Assembly: GCA_963726295.1 (NCBI GenBank)
Contig: CAVSBW010000001.1
Coordinates: 682,001 to 746,000 of the forward strand
Source: DASSQJ01 sp963726295
GTDB taxonomy: Bacteria; Actinomycetota; Actinomycetes; Actinomycetales; Dermatophilaceae
Reading direction: 5' to 3'
Length of the DNA stretch: 64,000 nt
Shown here: one piece after another, positions 52,633 to 61,239 of the stretch
Position numbering within the stretch: the stretch's first letter is position 1
Layout: each line of letters opens with the position of its first letter
Notes under the pieces: model-generated
Told to the model about the DNA's origin: nothing
The model's input: only the letters and a program-made list of their open reading frames with translations
Databases searched by the model: none
Made by a program: the position numbers and the translations under genes

Positions 52633-54285
52633 GTGGTCGACACGATCTTCTCCGGTGGTCCGGTCTTCACCTCGGGGGCGGTCCGCGCACGCCCGACCGC
52701 CGTGGCCGTCGAGGGCGGACGGGTCGTGGCGGTCGGCCACGACGAGGTGCTCGACCTCGCCGGGCCGGGCACGGAGCGGGTCGACCTGCGCGGCCGGATG
52801 CTCGTGCCCGGCTTCCAGGACGCGCACGTGCACCCCGTCTGGGCCGGGGTCGACATGCTGCGCTGCGACCTCTCCGAGCTCCACACGGCGCAGGACTACC
52901 TCGAACGGATCGGGGAGTACGCCCGCTCGACCCCCGGCGAGGAGTGGGTGCTCGGGGCCGGCTGGTCGATGGCGGCCTTCCCCGGCGGCACGCCGACCGC
53001 AACGGCGATGGACGCCGTCGTCGGCGACCGTCCGGTGTTCCTGCCGAACCGGGACGGTCACGGTGCCTGGGTCAGCTCGGCGACGTTGCGCCTGGCGGGG
53101 ATCGACCGCGACACCCCCGACCCCCGCGACGGGCGCATCGAGCGTGACGCCGACGGAAACCCCACCGGCTGCCTCCACGAGGGCGCGATGGAGCTCGTCG
53201 GGCGGATCGCCCCCGAGACCACCGAGGAGGACCGCCTCGCAGGGCTGCTGCGGGCCCAGGCACACCTCCACGCTCTCGGGGTCACCGCGTGGCAGGACGC
53301 GATCATCGGTGACCACGGCGACGGGGGGAACCCCGCGGTGGCGTACCGCGCCGCCGACGAGGCCGGGCAGCTCACCGCGCGGGTCGTGGGCGCCCTGTGG
53401 TGGGACAGGAACGCCGGGCTCGAGCAGGTGCCCGACATCCTCGAGCGCCGCGAGCGGTACACCACCGAACGGTTCCGGGCCACGACGGTGAAGATCATGC
53501 AGGACGGCGTGCCCGAGAACTTCACCGCGGCGATGCTCGACCCGTACTGCGACGGCCACGGCCGGTACACCGACAACTCGGGCATCTCGTTCGTGCCGGT
53601 CGAGACGCTGCTGCCCGCCGTCGAGCAGCTCGACGCCGCGGGCTTCCAGCTGCACTTCCACGCCATCGGCGACCGGGCCGTGCGCGAGTGCCTCGACGCC
53701 GTGGAGGGCGCCCTGCGGGCCAACGGGCGCCGCGATGCCCGCCACCACATCGCGCACCTCCAGGTCATCCACCCCGACGACCTCCACCGGTTCCGCGAGC
53801 TCGGTGTGGTCGCGAACCTCCAGGCGTTCTGGGCCGCGCTCGAGGACCAGATGGTGGAGCTGAACCTGCCCTTCCTCGGCGAGCCGCGCGGCTCGTGGCA
53901 GTACCCCTTCGGCGACCTCCACCGCTCCGGAGCGGTGCTCGCCATGGGCAGCGACTGGGCGGTGTCGACGGCCGAGCCGATGGCCGCCGTGCACGTCGCC
54001 GTCAACCGGCAGATCCCGCCGGCCCACCGGGAGGGCGAGCCGGAGCACCCCGTGTTCCTGCCCGAGCAGCGGATCGACCTCGCGACGGCGCTCACCGCGT
54101 ACACGGCGGGGTCGGCGTACGTGAACGGGCTCGAGCACACCGGCACGATCGGTGTCGGGGCCCTCGCCGACCTGGTCGTGCTCGACCGCGACCCTTTCGC
54201 CGGGCCACCTGCCGACATCGGTTCCACCCGTGTGCTCCAGACCTTCGTCGACGGCCGCCGCGTCTACGCGGCCGAGGACGCCTGA
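52633..54285 (+). CDS. YtcJ-like amidohydrolase family protein
   Basis: The 550-residue TIM-barrel hydrolase has the N-terminal beta-sandwich (TIFSGGPVFTSGAVRARP), the metal motif VPGFQDAHVHPVWAG near 60, VKIMQDGVPENFTAAM near 290 (metal-bridging Lys region), FHAIGDRAVRECLDAVEGAL near 345, RHHIAHLQVIHPDD and the Asp in LAMGSDWAVSTAEP near 440. YtcJ-type enzymes cleave amide or carbamate bonds. Its place at the end of the Pot-type importer operon, two bases after the permease, suggests it degrades the imported compound. The start is GTG 52633. Confidence 0.92.
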   Translation: MVDTIFSGGPVFTSGAVRARPTAVAVEGGRVVAVGHDEVLDLAGPGTERVDLRGRMLVPGFQDAHVHPVWAGVDMLRCDLSELHTAQDYLERIGEYARSTPGEEWVLGAGWSMAAFPGGTPTATAMDAVVGDRPVFLPNRDGHGAWVSSATLRLAGIDRDTPDPRDGRIERDADGNPTGCLHEGAMELVGRIAPETTEEDRLAGLLRAQAHLHALGVTAWQDAIIGDHGDGGNPAVAYRAADEAGQLTARVVGALWWDRNAGLEQVPDILERRERYTTERFRATTVKIMQDGVPENFTAAMLDPYCDGHGRYTDNSGISFVPVETLLPAVEQLDAAGFQLHFHAIGDRAVRECLDAVEGALRANGRRDARHHIAHLQVIHPDDLHRFRELGVVANLQAFWAALEDQMVELNLPFLGEPRGSWQYPFGDLHRSGAVLAMGSDWAVSTAEPMAAVHVAVNRQIPPAHREGEPEHPVFLPEQRIDLATALTAYTAGSAYVNGLEHTGTIGVGALADLVVLDRDPFAGPPADIGSTRVLQTFVDGRRVYAAEDA

Positions 54286-54440
54286 CCCGCCGGGATGGCC
54301 CGGCCGGGGATGCCGGCGAGCGGTGGCGGTCCCAGGGTCGGCGGATGGCCGGGTCGCAGAGCCGGTGAGGGCCGACTTGCGTCTCGCGGGACGGACCGCG
54401 GGTGACCGCTGCCCGGGCGCGCTGTCAGACTCGTCCCCGT

Positions 54441-54556
54441 AGGTCATGAGTGCCAGTGCCAAGCCCCGGCTCGCTGGCCGGAAACCCTCCGCCGCGGTGG
54501 GGTGCCCCGGGTGACGACCTGGCCGGCGCCGTGGTGGCGTCGGCAAGCGCGGACCG
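54441..54556 (+). promoter_or_regulatory. SAM-IV riboswitch
   Basis: The sequence matches the SAM-IV consensus as I remember it, block by block: GGTCATGAGTGCCAG (54442-54456), AAGCCCCGGC and GCTGGCCGG, AAACCCTCC, GCGGTGGGGTGCCCCGGG, GACGACCTGG and the 3' pseudoknot arm GGCAAGCGCGGACC (54542-54555). This class binds S-adenosylmethionine and is known from actinomycetes upstream of sulfur genes. The next gene is a cysteine-desulfurase-like PLP enzyme with its Shine-Dalgarno CAGGAG 29 bases downstream. High SAM is expected to lower expression. Confidence 0.92.
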
Positions 54557-54596
54557 CGGGAGCCTCCCGAGGTCCTCCAGCCTCAGGAGCCGGCCG

Positions 54597-56003
54597 ATGT
54601 CCATCGCCCCCACCCCGACCACTGCACTGGCGCCCGTGTCGCGCGCTGTCGCCGACCGAGCACCGGCGCCGGGCCTGCCCACCGTCGTGCGTCCCGACCC
54701 GGTGCCCACCGTCACCGGGCGGTTCGTCGAGTACGCCGGCCTCGACCACGCGGCGTCCACCCCGGCCCTCGAGCGGGTGGTCCGGGCGGTCGCCACCGCG
54801 ACCCGCAGCTACAGCTCGGTGCACCGGGGAACGGGGTGGCTCTCGCGGGTGACGAGCGCGCACTACGAGGCGGCCCGTGAGGAGGTCGCCCGCTTCGTCG
54901 GGGCCCGCGCCGACGACGTGGTGGTCTTCACGCGCAACACCACCGATGCCGTCAACCTGCTGGCGCGCGCGCTGCCGCCGGGGACGCCGGTGGTGGTGTT
55001 CTCCTCCGAGCACCACGCCTCCCTGCTGCCGTGGCGTGAGGACGACGTGGTCCGGCTGCCGGTGCCGCACGGCGTCGACGCGGCCGAGGCCCTGCTCGAC
55101 GGTGCGCTGTGTTCACTGGCCGCCGCTCGGTCGGGCGGTTCGGAGCCCGCCCCCCTCGTCGTCCTGGCCGCGGCGTCCAACGTGACCGGTGAGCTGTGGC
55201 CCGTCACGCGCCTGGCCACGGTGGCCCGGGCGCGGGGGGCCCGGGTGTTCGTGGACGCCGCCCAGTCCGTGGCCCACCGGCCCTTCGACCTCGCGGCCAC
55301 CGGCGCCGACTGGGTCGCCTTCTCCGGTCACAAGGTGCACGCCCCGTACGGTGTCGGCGCCCTCGTCGGCCGCAGGGACTGGCTCGACGCCGCCGATCCG
55401 TACCTCGCCGGAGGCGGGGCCACCACCGCGGTCGACGCGAGCGGCACCCGGTGGTCCACCGGGGCGGCGCGGCACGAGGGCGGCAGCCCCAACGTCCTCG
55501 GGGCGGTGGCGCTCGCCGCGGCGTGCAGCACCTTGCGCGAGCACCGGCACGTCATCCGTGCCCACGAGGACGCGCTGACCGCGCGGCTGCTCCCGGGCCT
55601 GCGCGGCATCGACGGCGTCACCACGTACTCGCTGCTCGGCGAGGACCACGATCGCGGGCCGGTCGTCACGTTCACCGTCGACGGCGTCGACAGCCATCTC
55701 GTGGCCGCCGTGCTCTCGGCCGAGCACGGGGTCGGCGTGCGGGCCGGCAAGTTCTGCGCCCACCTGATCGTGGACACGCTCCTGGACAGGGACCCGGGGT
55801 CGGGACCCGACCGTGAGCGGCACCGGACCGCGGTGCGGGCCAGTGCCGGTCTGGCGACCACCCCGGAGCACGTGGAGCGACTGCTGGCGGCCGTGGCCGA
55901 ACTCGCCCGGACGGGCCCGGGCCGGGACTACCGCGAGCACCCCGACCTGGGGTGGGTGCCGGTCGTCGACCTGCGCGACCACGAGGTGCCGCTGCCCTGG
56001 TGA
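54597..56003 (+). CDS. Class V aminotransferase (cysteine desulfurase-like)
   Basis: The 468-residue PLP enzyme has YAGLDHAASTPALERVVRAV near 45, SSEHHASLLPW near 140, FVDAAQSVAHRPFDLAATGADWV near 220 (Asp and Gln/Ser for PLP) and the Lys in FSGHKVHAPYGVGALVGR near 247. The Cys-containing loop GVRAGKFCAHLIVD near 385 could carry persulfide, as in the SufS/CsdA group. It is not linked to suf genes. SAM-IV control suggests a role in sulfur assimilation or methionine/cysteine supply. The start is ATG 54597 after CAGGAG. Confidence 0.9.
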   Translation: MSIAPTPTTALAPVSRAVADRAPAPGLPTVVRPDPVPTVTGRFVEYAGLDHAASTPALERVVRAVATATRSYSSVHRGTGWLSRVTSAHYEAAREEVARFVGARADDVVVFTRNTTDAVNLLARALPPGTPVVVFSSEHHASLLPWREDDVVRLPVPHGVDAAEALLDGALCSLAAARSGGSEPAPLVVLAAASNVTGELWPVTRLATVARARGARVFVDAAQSVAHRPFDLAATGADWVAFSGHKVHAPYGVGALVGRRDWLDAADPYLAGGGATTAVDASGTRWSTGAARHEGGSPNVLGAVALAAACSTLREHRHVIRAHEDALTARLLPGLRGIDGVTTYSLLGEDHDRGPVVTFTVDGVDSHLVAAVLSAEHGVGVRAGKFCAHLIVDTLLDRDPGSGPDRERHRTAVRASAGLATTPEHVERLLAAVAELARTGPGRDYREHPDLGWVPVVDLRDHEVPLPW

Positions 56004-56027
56004 GACGACGCGGTGGGGGCTTGTCAC

Positions 56028-56054
56028 TCCTGATGTTAGTGACTAACATCAGGA
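56028..56054. promoter_or_regulatory. TetR operator overlapping the promoter at 56044
   Basis: TCCTGATGTTAG (56028-56039), spacer TGA, CTAACATCAGGA (56043-56054), a perfect 12-bp inverted repeat. The right arm contains the -10 box TAACAT (56044-56049), six bases before ATG 56056, so repressor binding would block its own transcription. Confidence 0.85.
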
Positions 56055-56055
56055 C

Positions 56056-56640
56056 ATGACGTCCCGGTCCGAGGCCACGAGGGAGCGCCTGCGGGCAGCG
56101 GCCCTCGACCTGTTCGAGGAGCACGGCTACCGCGGGGTGACCGTCGAGCAGATCGCGGCCGCCGCAGGGGTGTCGCACATGACGTTCTTCCGCCACTTCG
56201 GGACCAAGGAGCGGGTCCTCCTCGACGACCCGTTCGACCCGGTCATCGCCGAGGCCGTCGCGGCGCAGCCCCTCGACCTGCCCGCCGTGGAGCGGGTGGC
56301 CCGGGGGATGCTGTCGCTCACCACGCACCTGGGGAGTGAGCTCACCGAGACCACCAGGCGGTCCGTCGCGGTCGCGGTCGGGGTCCCCGAGCTCGAAGCG
56401 GGCATGGCGGCGAACACGGCGGCCACCGAGCGCGCCATCGTCGAGCGGGCCGCGCCGCCGGGGCAGCGGACTGCGACCCGGATCGCCGCGGCGGCCTGCC
56501 TGGCCGCGATCACCGCGTCGCTGCTGGAGTGGGCGGCCTCCGACCGGGCCGAGACCCTCGCCGACCTCGTGTCCCGGGCGATGGCCACCGTCGTCCCGGG
56601 GCTGACCGCCTCGCCACACCGCGTGGAGAGCCGCTCGTGA
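56056..56640 (+). CDS. TetR family transcriptional regulator (ABC exporter operon)
   Basis: The 194-residue protein has a clear TetR DNA-binding domain (about 5-52; RERLRAAALDLFEEHGYRGV, IAAAAGVSHMTFFRHFGTKE). The C-terminal domain is helical with no identified ligand. It starts at ATG 56056 directly downstream of a perfect palindrome and is coupled by GTGA to the ABC ATPase, so it probably represses the three-gene operon. Confidence 0.93.
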   Translation: MTSRSEATRERLRAAALDLFEEHGYRGVTVEQIAAAAGVSHMTFFRHFGTKERVLLDDPFDPVIAEAVAAQPLDLPAVERVARGMLSLTTHLGSELTETTRRSVAVAVGVPELEAGMAANTAATERAIVERAAPPGQRTATRIAAAACLAAITASLLEWAASDRAETLADLVSRAMATVVPGLTASPHRVESRS

Positions 56641-57380
56641 GCGCCCTCGAGATCCGCGACGCGACCCGTCGCTACGACGGCATCCTCGCCCTCGACCGAC
56701 TGACCCTGGTCGTCGAGCCCGGCGAGGTGCACGCCGTCGTCGGGCTCAACGGCGCGGGCAAGACGACCCTGATGAAGGCAGTCGTCGGCCAGACCGCCCT
56801 CGACGCGGGCGCCGTCCGCCTCTTCGGCGTACCCGCGGAGGAGGCCGGACCCGCCGAGCTCGCGCGGCTCGGCGTCGTCATCGACCGCCCCCTCGGGTAC
56901 CCGGAGCTCACGGTGCGCGACAACATCGTGGCGTCGGCGCGCCTGCACGGCCTCGACCGCCCGCGAGCCCGCCGGGCCGCCGCGTCCTGGGTGGAGCGCC
57001 TCGAGCTCGGGCCGTGGGCCGGGCGCCGTGCGCGTGGGCTCTCGCTCGGCAACCGTCAGCGGCTGGGCCTGGCCTGCGTCACCGCGCACGATCCCGACCT
57101 GCTCGTCCTCGACGAGCCGACCAACGCGCTCGACCCGGCAGGCGTGCTCCTGCTGCGCGACGTCATCCTCGAGGCCGCCGCCCGCGGTGCCGGGGTGCTC
57201 GTCTCCAGCCACCACCTCGACGAGGTGTCGCGAGTCGCCGACCGGATCACCGTCATCCACGCCGGTCGGGTCGTCGGGGCCCTCGCGCCGGGGCAGGTCG
57301 ACCTGGAGCGCCGGTTCTTCGAGGTCGTCCGCGACTGGGACGCCGCCCACGCCGACCGCAGGCCGGAGGGGGTCCGATGA
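56637..57380 (+). CDS. ABC transporter ATP-binding protein (export type)
   Basis: The 247-residue ATPase has Walker A GLNGAGKTTLMKAVVG near 37, the signature LSLGNRQRLGLACVTA near 138 (a variant of LSxGxxQR), Walker B LLVLDEPTNALD and the H-loop SSHHLDEVS. It is of the CcmA/multidrug or lantibiotic-immunity type that pairs with a six-helix permease. GTG 56637 overlaps the TetR stop. The permease follows with an ATGA overlap. Confidence 0.93.
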   Translation: MSALEIRDATRRYDGILALDRLTLVVEPGEVHAVVGLNGAGKTTLMKAVVGQTALDAGAVRLFGVPAEEAGPAELARLGVVIDRPLGYPELTVRDNIVASARLHGLDRPRARRAAASWVERLELGPWAGRRARGLSLGNRQRLGLACVTAHDPDLLVLDEPTNALDPAGVLLLRDVILEAAARGAGVLVSSHHLDEVSRVADRITVIHAGRVVGALAPGQVDLERRFFEVVRDWDAAHADRRPEGVR

Positions 57381-58144
57381 GGCCGGCCCTCGACCTCGCG
57401 GCCGCCACCTTCGCTCGCTCGCTCACCGCGCGGGTGTGCACCGCCCTCGCCGTTCTCGCGCCACCGGTCTTCGCGACCGGGATGGTGGTGCTCGCGCGGA
57501 CCGGCCTCGTGGCCGGTCCGTCAGCGGTGAAGTTCGAGCCACTGGCGCAGGGACCGGCCGGAGCCGCCGTCGCCACCCTCGCCGGTCAGATCGTCACGGT
57601 GGTCATGGTGCTCGCCACCGGGTTCGCCGTGGCGTGGACCTTCGGGCGGGAGTGGGCCGACGGCACCCTGGGCGGCCTCTTCGCCCTGCCGGTGTCGCGC
57701 GCCACCATCGCCACGGCCAAGGTCGCGGTGATCACGGCCTGGGTGCTCGCCGTCGCCACCGCCGCCGTCGCCCTCACCGCCCTCGGTGTGCTCGCCGTCG
57801 GGGGACCGATGACCACGGAGGTCGCCTCCGTGCTGGCCGTCGACTGGGCCGGAGCCCTGCTCATGGGGGCGCTCGGCCTGCCGTTCGGCTGGGTCGCGGT
57901 GCGGTTCCGCGGGTACCTCGGGGCGGTCGGCGGCATCATCGCCGTCACGGCGGTAAGCCAGATCGTCGCGGGCGTGGGACTCGGCCGGTGGGTGCCCTAC
58001 GTGGCCCCGGCCCTGTGGGTCGGCGCCGGGGGAACGGAGGCGGCGGCGACGGTGGGACCGCTGCAGCTCGCCTGGGCGGTTGCCTTCGCCGCGCTGGGTG
58101 CGGCGCTGAGCGTGCGGGCGTTCGCCGGCGCACGCCTCGACTGA
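57377..58144 (+). CDS. ABC-2 type transporter permease
   Basis: The 255-residue protein has about six transmembrane helices, with typical ABC-2 features in FAVAWTFGREWADGTLGGLFALPVSR around 82-108 (the conserved RE..DGTL.. LPVSR element). It forms an exporter with the ATPase upstream; the substrate is unknown and is probably the inducer of the TetR regulator. ATG 57377 overlaps the ATPase stop. It converges with the ferredoxin gene. Confidence 0.9.
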   Translation: MRPALDLAAATFARSLTARVCTALAVLAPPVFATGMVVLARTGLVAGPSAVKFEPLAQGPAGAAVATLAGQIVTVVMVLATGFAVAWTFGREWADGTLGGLFALPVSRATIATAKVAVITAWVLAVATAAVALTALGVLAVGGPMTTEVASVLAVDWAGALLMGALGLPFGWVAVRFRGYLGAVGGIIAVTAVSQIVAGVGLGRWVPYVAPALWVGAGGTEAAATVGPLQLAWAVAFAALGAALSVRAFAGARLD

Positions 58145-58191
58145 CGGGCGGCCTCCACCGCCCCGACCCCCTGACCTCGCCCGGGAGTAGC

Positions 58192-58407
58192 CTACCCGTT
58201 CACCATGTGCAGGGCGCGGCGCGGGCAGGCTGCGACGGCCTCCCGGGCGAGGTCGTTCTGGTGGGCCGCGACCGGCCCGAGCACCACGGGGTACCCCCAC
58301 TCGTCGAGCGCGAGCACCTCGGGCAGCAGCTCGGCGCACAGGCCACGGGCCCGGCACTGCGGCCAGTCGACGCGCAGCCGCCGCTCCTGGGGTGCGCGGC
58401 CGCTCAC
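58192..58407 (-). CDS. Ferredoxin, 3Fe-4S type
   Basis: The 71-residue protein has three Cys in the pattern C-x5-C (WPQCRARGLCAELLPEV) and a later CP (AVAACPRRALHM), with DEWGYPVVLG between. This is the actinobacterial single-cluster 3Fe-4S ferredoxin layout. GTG 58407 overlaps the stop of the NuoF-like gene (GTGA). As the last gene of the electron-transfer operon, it is the likely soluble partner of the NuoF-like protein. Confidence 0.9.
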   Translation of the reverse strand: MSGRAPQERRLRVDWPQCRARGLCAELLPEVLALDEWGYPVVLGPVAAHQNDLAREAVAACPRRALHMVNG

Positions 58408-59669
58408 GGGACCACCGCCAGGCGCGCCGGCTGGTGCACCGTGCACCCGCACAGGCCGAGGAGGTGGTCCTCGACGATGTCCTCGAGCCGGGTGAGGAGC
58501 GAGGTGACGAGGCGTGCGGTGCCGTCGGGGTGCGCGCACGCGCCCCGGCCGGTGACCAGCCCGGTCAGCTGCTCGAGGCGCCGCCGGGTGTCGGCGCCGT
58601 CGGCGAGACCGTTCACCTCGTCGGCCAGGGCCGGAAGGCCGTTCCGGCAGGGCCCGCAGCGCCCCGCGGACTCCGCCGCGAGGAAGGCGGTGTACCGCGC
58701 CGTCTCGGTGACCGGGCACGAGCCGTCGGAGAGGGACAGCCACGCGCCGGCGCCGATCGACAGGCCGAGGGAGCGCAGGTGCGCGGCCGACACGGTGAGG
58801 CCGGGCACGTCGCGCGGGTGGACCCAGCCGCCGTGGAAGCCGCCGACGAGGAGCGGGGAGACGAGCGCGGCGGGGCCGAGGACGGAGGTCGCGGTGGCGC
58901 CGTGCTCGGCCTCGACCACGCGCACCCGCCCCATCCGGCCGGCCGCGTCCGGCGGCGTGGAGAGGGTGAGCAGCGTCGTCCCCGGCTCGTCGGGGGTGCC
59001 GAGCGCGGTGTACGCGGGTCCGTGGAGGACGAGGGCGGCGAGGTGGGCCCAGGACTCGGCGTTGGAGAGCAGGGTGGGCCGGCCACGGTGGCCGTCGAGT
59101 GCCTCGGGCGCCCACGACGTGACGGGCAGGCCGGGTCGCCCGGCCATGAGCTCGAGCACGGCGCGGGCCTGGCCGGCGACGAACCGGCCCTCGGCCGTGT
59201 GGCGCGTCCAGCGCAGGCCCCGGCCGGTGCGCTCGGCGAGGGCGGCGTCGACAGCACGACCCGCTGCCGAGCGGTCCTGCGAGGTGATGACGTGAACCTC
59301 GCGGGCGCCCAGGGCCCGCGCGGCCAGCTCGGCACCGTCCAGGACGAGGTGGGGGGCGAGGCGCACCAGCGCCTCGTCCTTCGCGCTCGCCGGCTCGCCC
59401 TCGGCGGCGTTGACGACGACGACCGGTCGCCGGGCACCCAACCGTCCCCGGGCGCCGGCGACGGTGGCGAGCTTGCGGGCGAAGGGGAACCCGGCGCCGC
59501 CGCGGCCCCGGACCGACGCCGTCTCGACGACATCGAGCAGGGCGGCGAGGTCGACACGCGGTAGGGGCCCGACGCGGCGGCGGTGGGCGCCGATCCCCGG
59601 CTCGTCCTCGGTGCCCGCGAGCAGCATGGGGCCAGGGCGGACGTCGAGGAGGTCGGGTGGGCTGATCAC
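58404..59669 (-). CDS. NuoF-like (51 kDa complex I type) SLBB oxidoreductase
   Basis: The 421-residue protein carries the FMN/NADH-site motifs RGRGGAGFPFARKLATVAG near 53 and VVVNAAEGEPASAKDEALV near 80, then an SLBB domain (about 250-320). The C-terminal iron-sulfur domain has ESAGRCGPCRNGLPALADE near 335 and GRGACAHPDG near 375. In NuoF the first segment is ESCGKCTPC, so one of four cluster Cys ligands is Ala here. The protein is not part of a complex I operon. It lies between a b-haem membrane protein and a ferredoxin and probably moves electrons between a nucleotide or ferredoxin and the membrane. The start is GTG 59669. Confidence 0.9.
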   Translation of the reverse strand: MISPPDLLDVRPGPMLLAGTEDEPGIGAHRRRVGPLPRVDLAALLDVVETASVRGRGGAGFPFARKLATVAGARGRLGARRPVVVVNAAEGEPASAKDEALVRLAPHLVLDGAELAARALGAREVHVITSQDRSAAGRAVDAALAERTGRGLRWTRHTAEGRFVAGQARAVLELMAGRPGLPVTSWAPEALDGHRGRPTLLSNAESWAHLAALVLHGPAYTALGTPDEPGTTLLTLSTPPDAAGRMGRVRVVEAEHGATATSVLGPAALVSPLLVGGFHGGWVHPRDVPGLTVSAAHLRSLGLSIGAGAWLSLSDGSCPVTETARYTAFLAAESAGRCGPCRNGLPALADEVNGLADGADTRRRLEQLTGLVTGRGACAHPDGTARLVTSLLTRLEDIVEDHLLGLCGCTVHQPARLAVVP

Positions 59670-60277
59670 GAACGGTCCTCCCGGCTGCTGGGCACGAGCT
59701 CGACGTCGTCGAGGCGGTCGTCCGACTCGACCCGGGACCGCTCGGAGCGGGCCCTCAGCACCGCCGCGGTGCGGGCGATGGTGGCGGTGACCACGACCGC
59801 TCCGCACGCCGCGTTGGTCACGACGAGCCAGCGCGTGGGGGTGTCGGTGCCGATGCCGATGCCGTGGATGATGCCCGCGGCCCAGGCGAGGTAGGTCGTG
59901 AGGTGCACCAGGAACCAGGCCCGGTGCGGCATCCGGCTCCGGGCCAGCGAGGTGGCCACGACGACCGCGGTGAGGTCGAGGGCGATGGTGCCCAGGGCCA
60001 GCCAGACCGGCTCGTACGTGGCGCCGAACGGCACGAACGCCTGCCACCACCGGATGTCGACGAACTCGTCGGCGACGGCGCTCAGGGCATGGATCGCCAG
60101 CAGCACCACGGAGAGGGCGGCGAGGGTGCGGTGCAGCCCCTGGGTGACGAATCGGGGCCACCACGGGCGCATGCCGCGCTCGGTGGCCAGCACACCGATG
60201 AGCACGGTGAGAGAGAACACGACGAGGAGCACCACGCCGGTCCCCCGGTTGGCGTACCAGAGCAGGGGTGAGGTCAC
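59666..60277 (-). CDS. Ferric reductase-like b-haem transmembrane protein
   Basis: The 203-residue protein has about six helices starting WYANRGTGVVLLVVFSLTVL. Paired histidines lie in facing helices: LHRTLAALSVVLLAIHAL (His-x13-His) near 50, and HRAWFLVHLTTYLAWAAGIIHG near 125. This fits two bis-His b haems, as in ferric-reductase or MsrQ-like membrane domains. There is no flavin or NADPH domain of its own; the NuoF-like protein may supply that. A charged C-terminal tail follows. GTG 60277 overlaps the apbE stop (GTGA). Confidence 0.88.
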   Translation of the reverse strand: MTSPLLWYANRGTGVVLLVVFSLTVLIGVLATERGMRPWWPRFVTQGLHRTLAALSVVLLAIHALSAVADEFVDIRWWQAFVPFGATYEPVWLALGTIALDLTAVVVATSLARSRMPHRAWFLVHLTTYLAWAAGIIHGIGIGTDTPTRWLVVTNAACGAVVVTATIARTAAVLRARSERSRVESDDRLDDVELVPSSREDRS

Positions 60278-61239
60278 GGCTCGTCCTCCAGACCGTGGTC
60301 GGCCCACGCGGAGGTGCGCACGACCTCGCCCTCGTCGGTGACGAGACGGGCGGCGACACCGCGGTGCTCCAGCCAGCCGAGGGCGTCCTCGCCGAGGACG
60401 ATCGCCGCCGTCGAGGCGGTGTTGGCGGCGACGGCGGTGCGGCCGAGGGCGGAGACGGTGCGCCACGGGCCGGTTGTCGGCTCGCCCGTGCGGGGGTCGA
60501 CGAGGTGGTGCCACTGCCGGCCACCGCGCCGCCAGCGCCGGGCACTGGTGCTCGACGTGGCCAGGCCGCCGGTGCGCAGCCGGATGCGAGTGCTCGGGCC
60601 GCCCTCGCGCAGGTCGGCGAGGCTGTGGCCGAGCACCACCCGGTGTGCCGGGCCGACGGTGTCGTCGGGCGACGCCACGCGGACGTCGCCACCGACGCTG
60701 ACGAGGACGGACACGCCCACCGCCTCGAGGACGGCGTGCGCCACGAGGTCGGCGGCGAACGCCTTGCCCGTGGCGCCGAGGTCGAGGGCGGCCCCGCGGG
60801 GGACGGTGATCGTGGTGTCCGTGACCTCCACGGCCCGCCAGGAGCGCGGCGGCACGGGCAGCGACGCCGGGGCCGGGTCGTCGGCGGGGACGAGGGCGAA
60901 GGTCCGGTCGTAGCCGGAGCCGACGAGCACGTCACCCAGGGTGGGGTCGACGACACCGTCGGTCTCGTGCGCGGCCTCGAGGGCCACGCGGACGGCACCG
61001 ACGAGCACGGGCGAGACCTCGACGCCGTTGCCGGCCCCCCGGTTGGCGCGGACCAGGTCGCTGTCGTCGCGGAACCGGCTGCACGCCCGGTCGACCTCGT
61101 CGAGGGCGTCGACGGCCACCGCGACCGCCTCCGCCACGGCCTCGGGCGCCGTGCGGATGTCGACGTGGGTGCCGAGGGCCAACCAGGTGGCCGCGCCGTG
61201 GACCTCGTCGACGGCCGGCGGGGTGGCCACCACCGTCAT
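60274..61239 (-). CDS. apbE: FAD:protein FMN transferase ApbE
   Basis: ApbE attaches FMN through a phosphoester to Thr/Ser of extracytoplasmic proteins, using FAD and Mg2+. The 321-residue product has TWLALGTHVDIRT near 18, VDRACSRFRDDSDLVRAN near 48, VVDPTLGDVLVGSGYDRTF near 95, DLGATGKAFAADLV near 150 and SVGGDVRVASP near 178. The metal-site segment NTASTAAIVLGEDAL lies near 278. No lipobox or signal peptide is visible, a common actinobacterial cytoplasmic form. No FMN-binding (FMN_bind) substrate is encoded beside it. ATG 61239 overlaps the preceding stop. Confidence 0.93.
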   Translation of the reverse strand: MTVVATPPAVDEVHGAATWLALGTHVDIRTAPEAVAEAVAVAVDALDEVDRACSRFRDDSDLVRANRGAGNGVEVSPVLVGAVRVALEAAHETDGVVDPTLGDVLVGSGYDRTFALVPADDPAPASLPVPPRSWRAVEVTDTTITVPRGAALDLGATGKAFAADLVAHAVLEAVGVSVLVSVGGDVRVASPDDTVGPAHRVVLGHSLADLREGGPSTRIRLRTGGLATSSTSARRWRRGGRQWHHLVDPRTGEPTTGPWRTVSALGRTAVAANTASTAAIVLGEDALGWLEHRGVAARLVTDEGEVVRTSAWADHGLEDEP

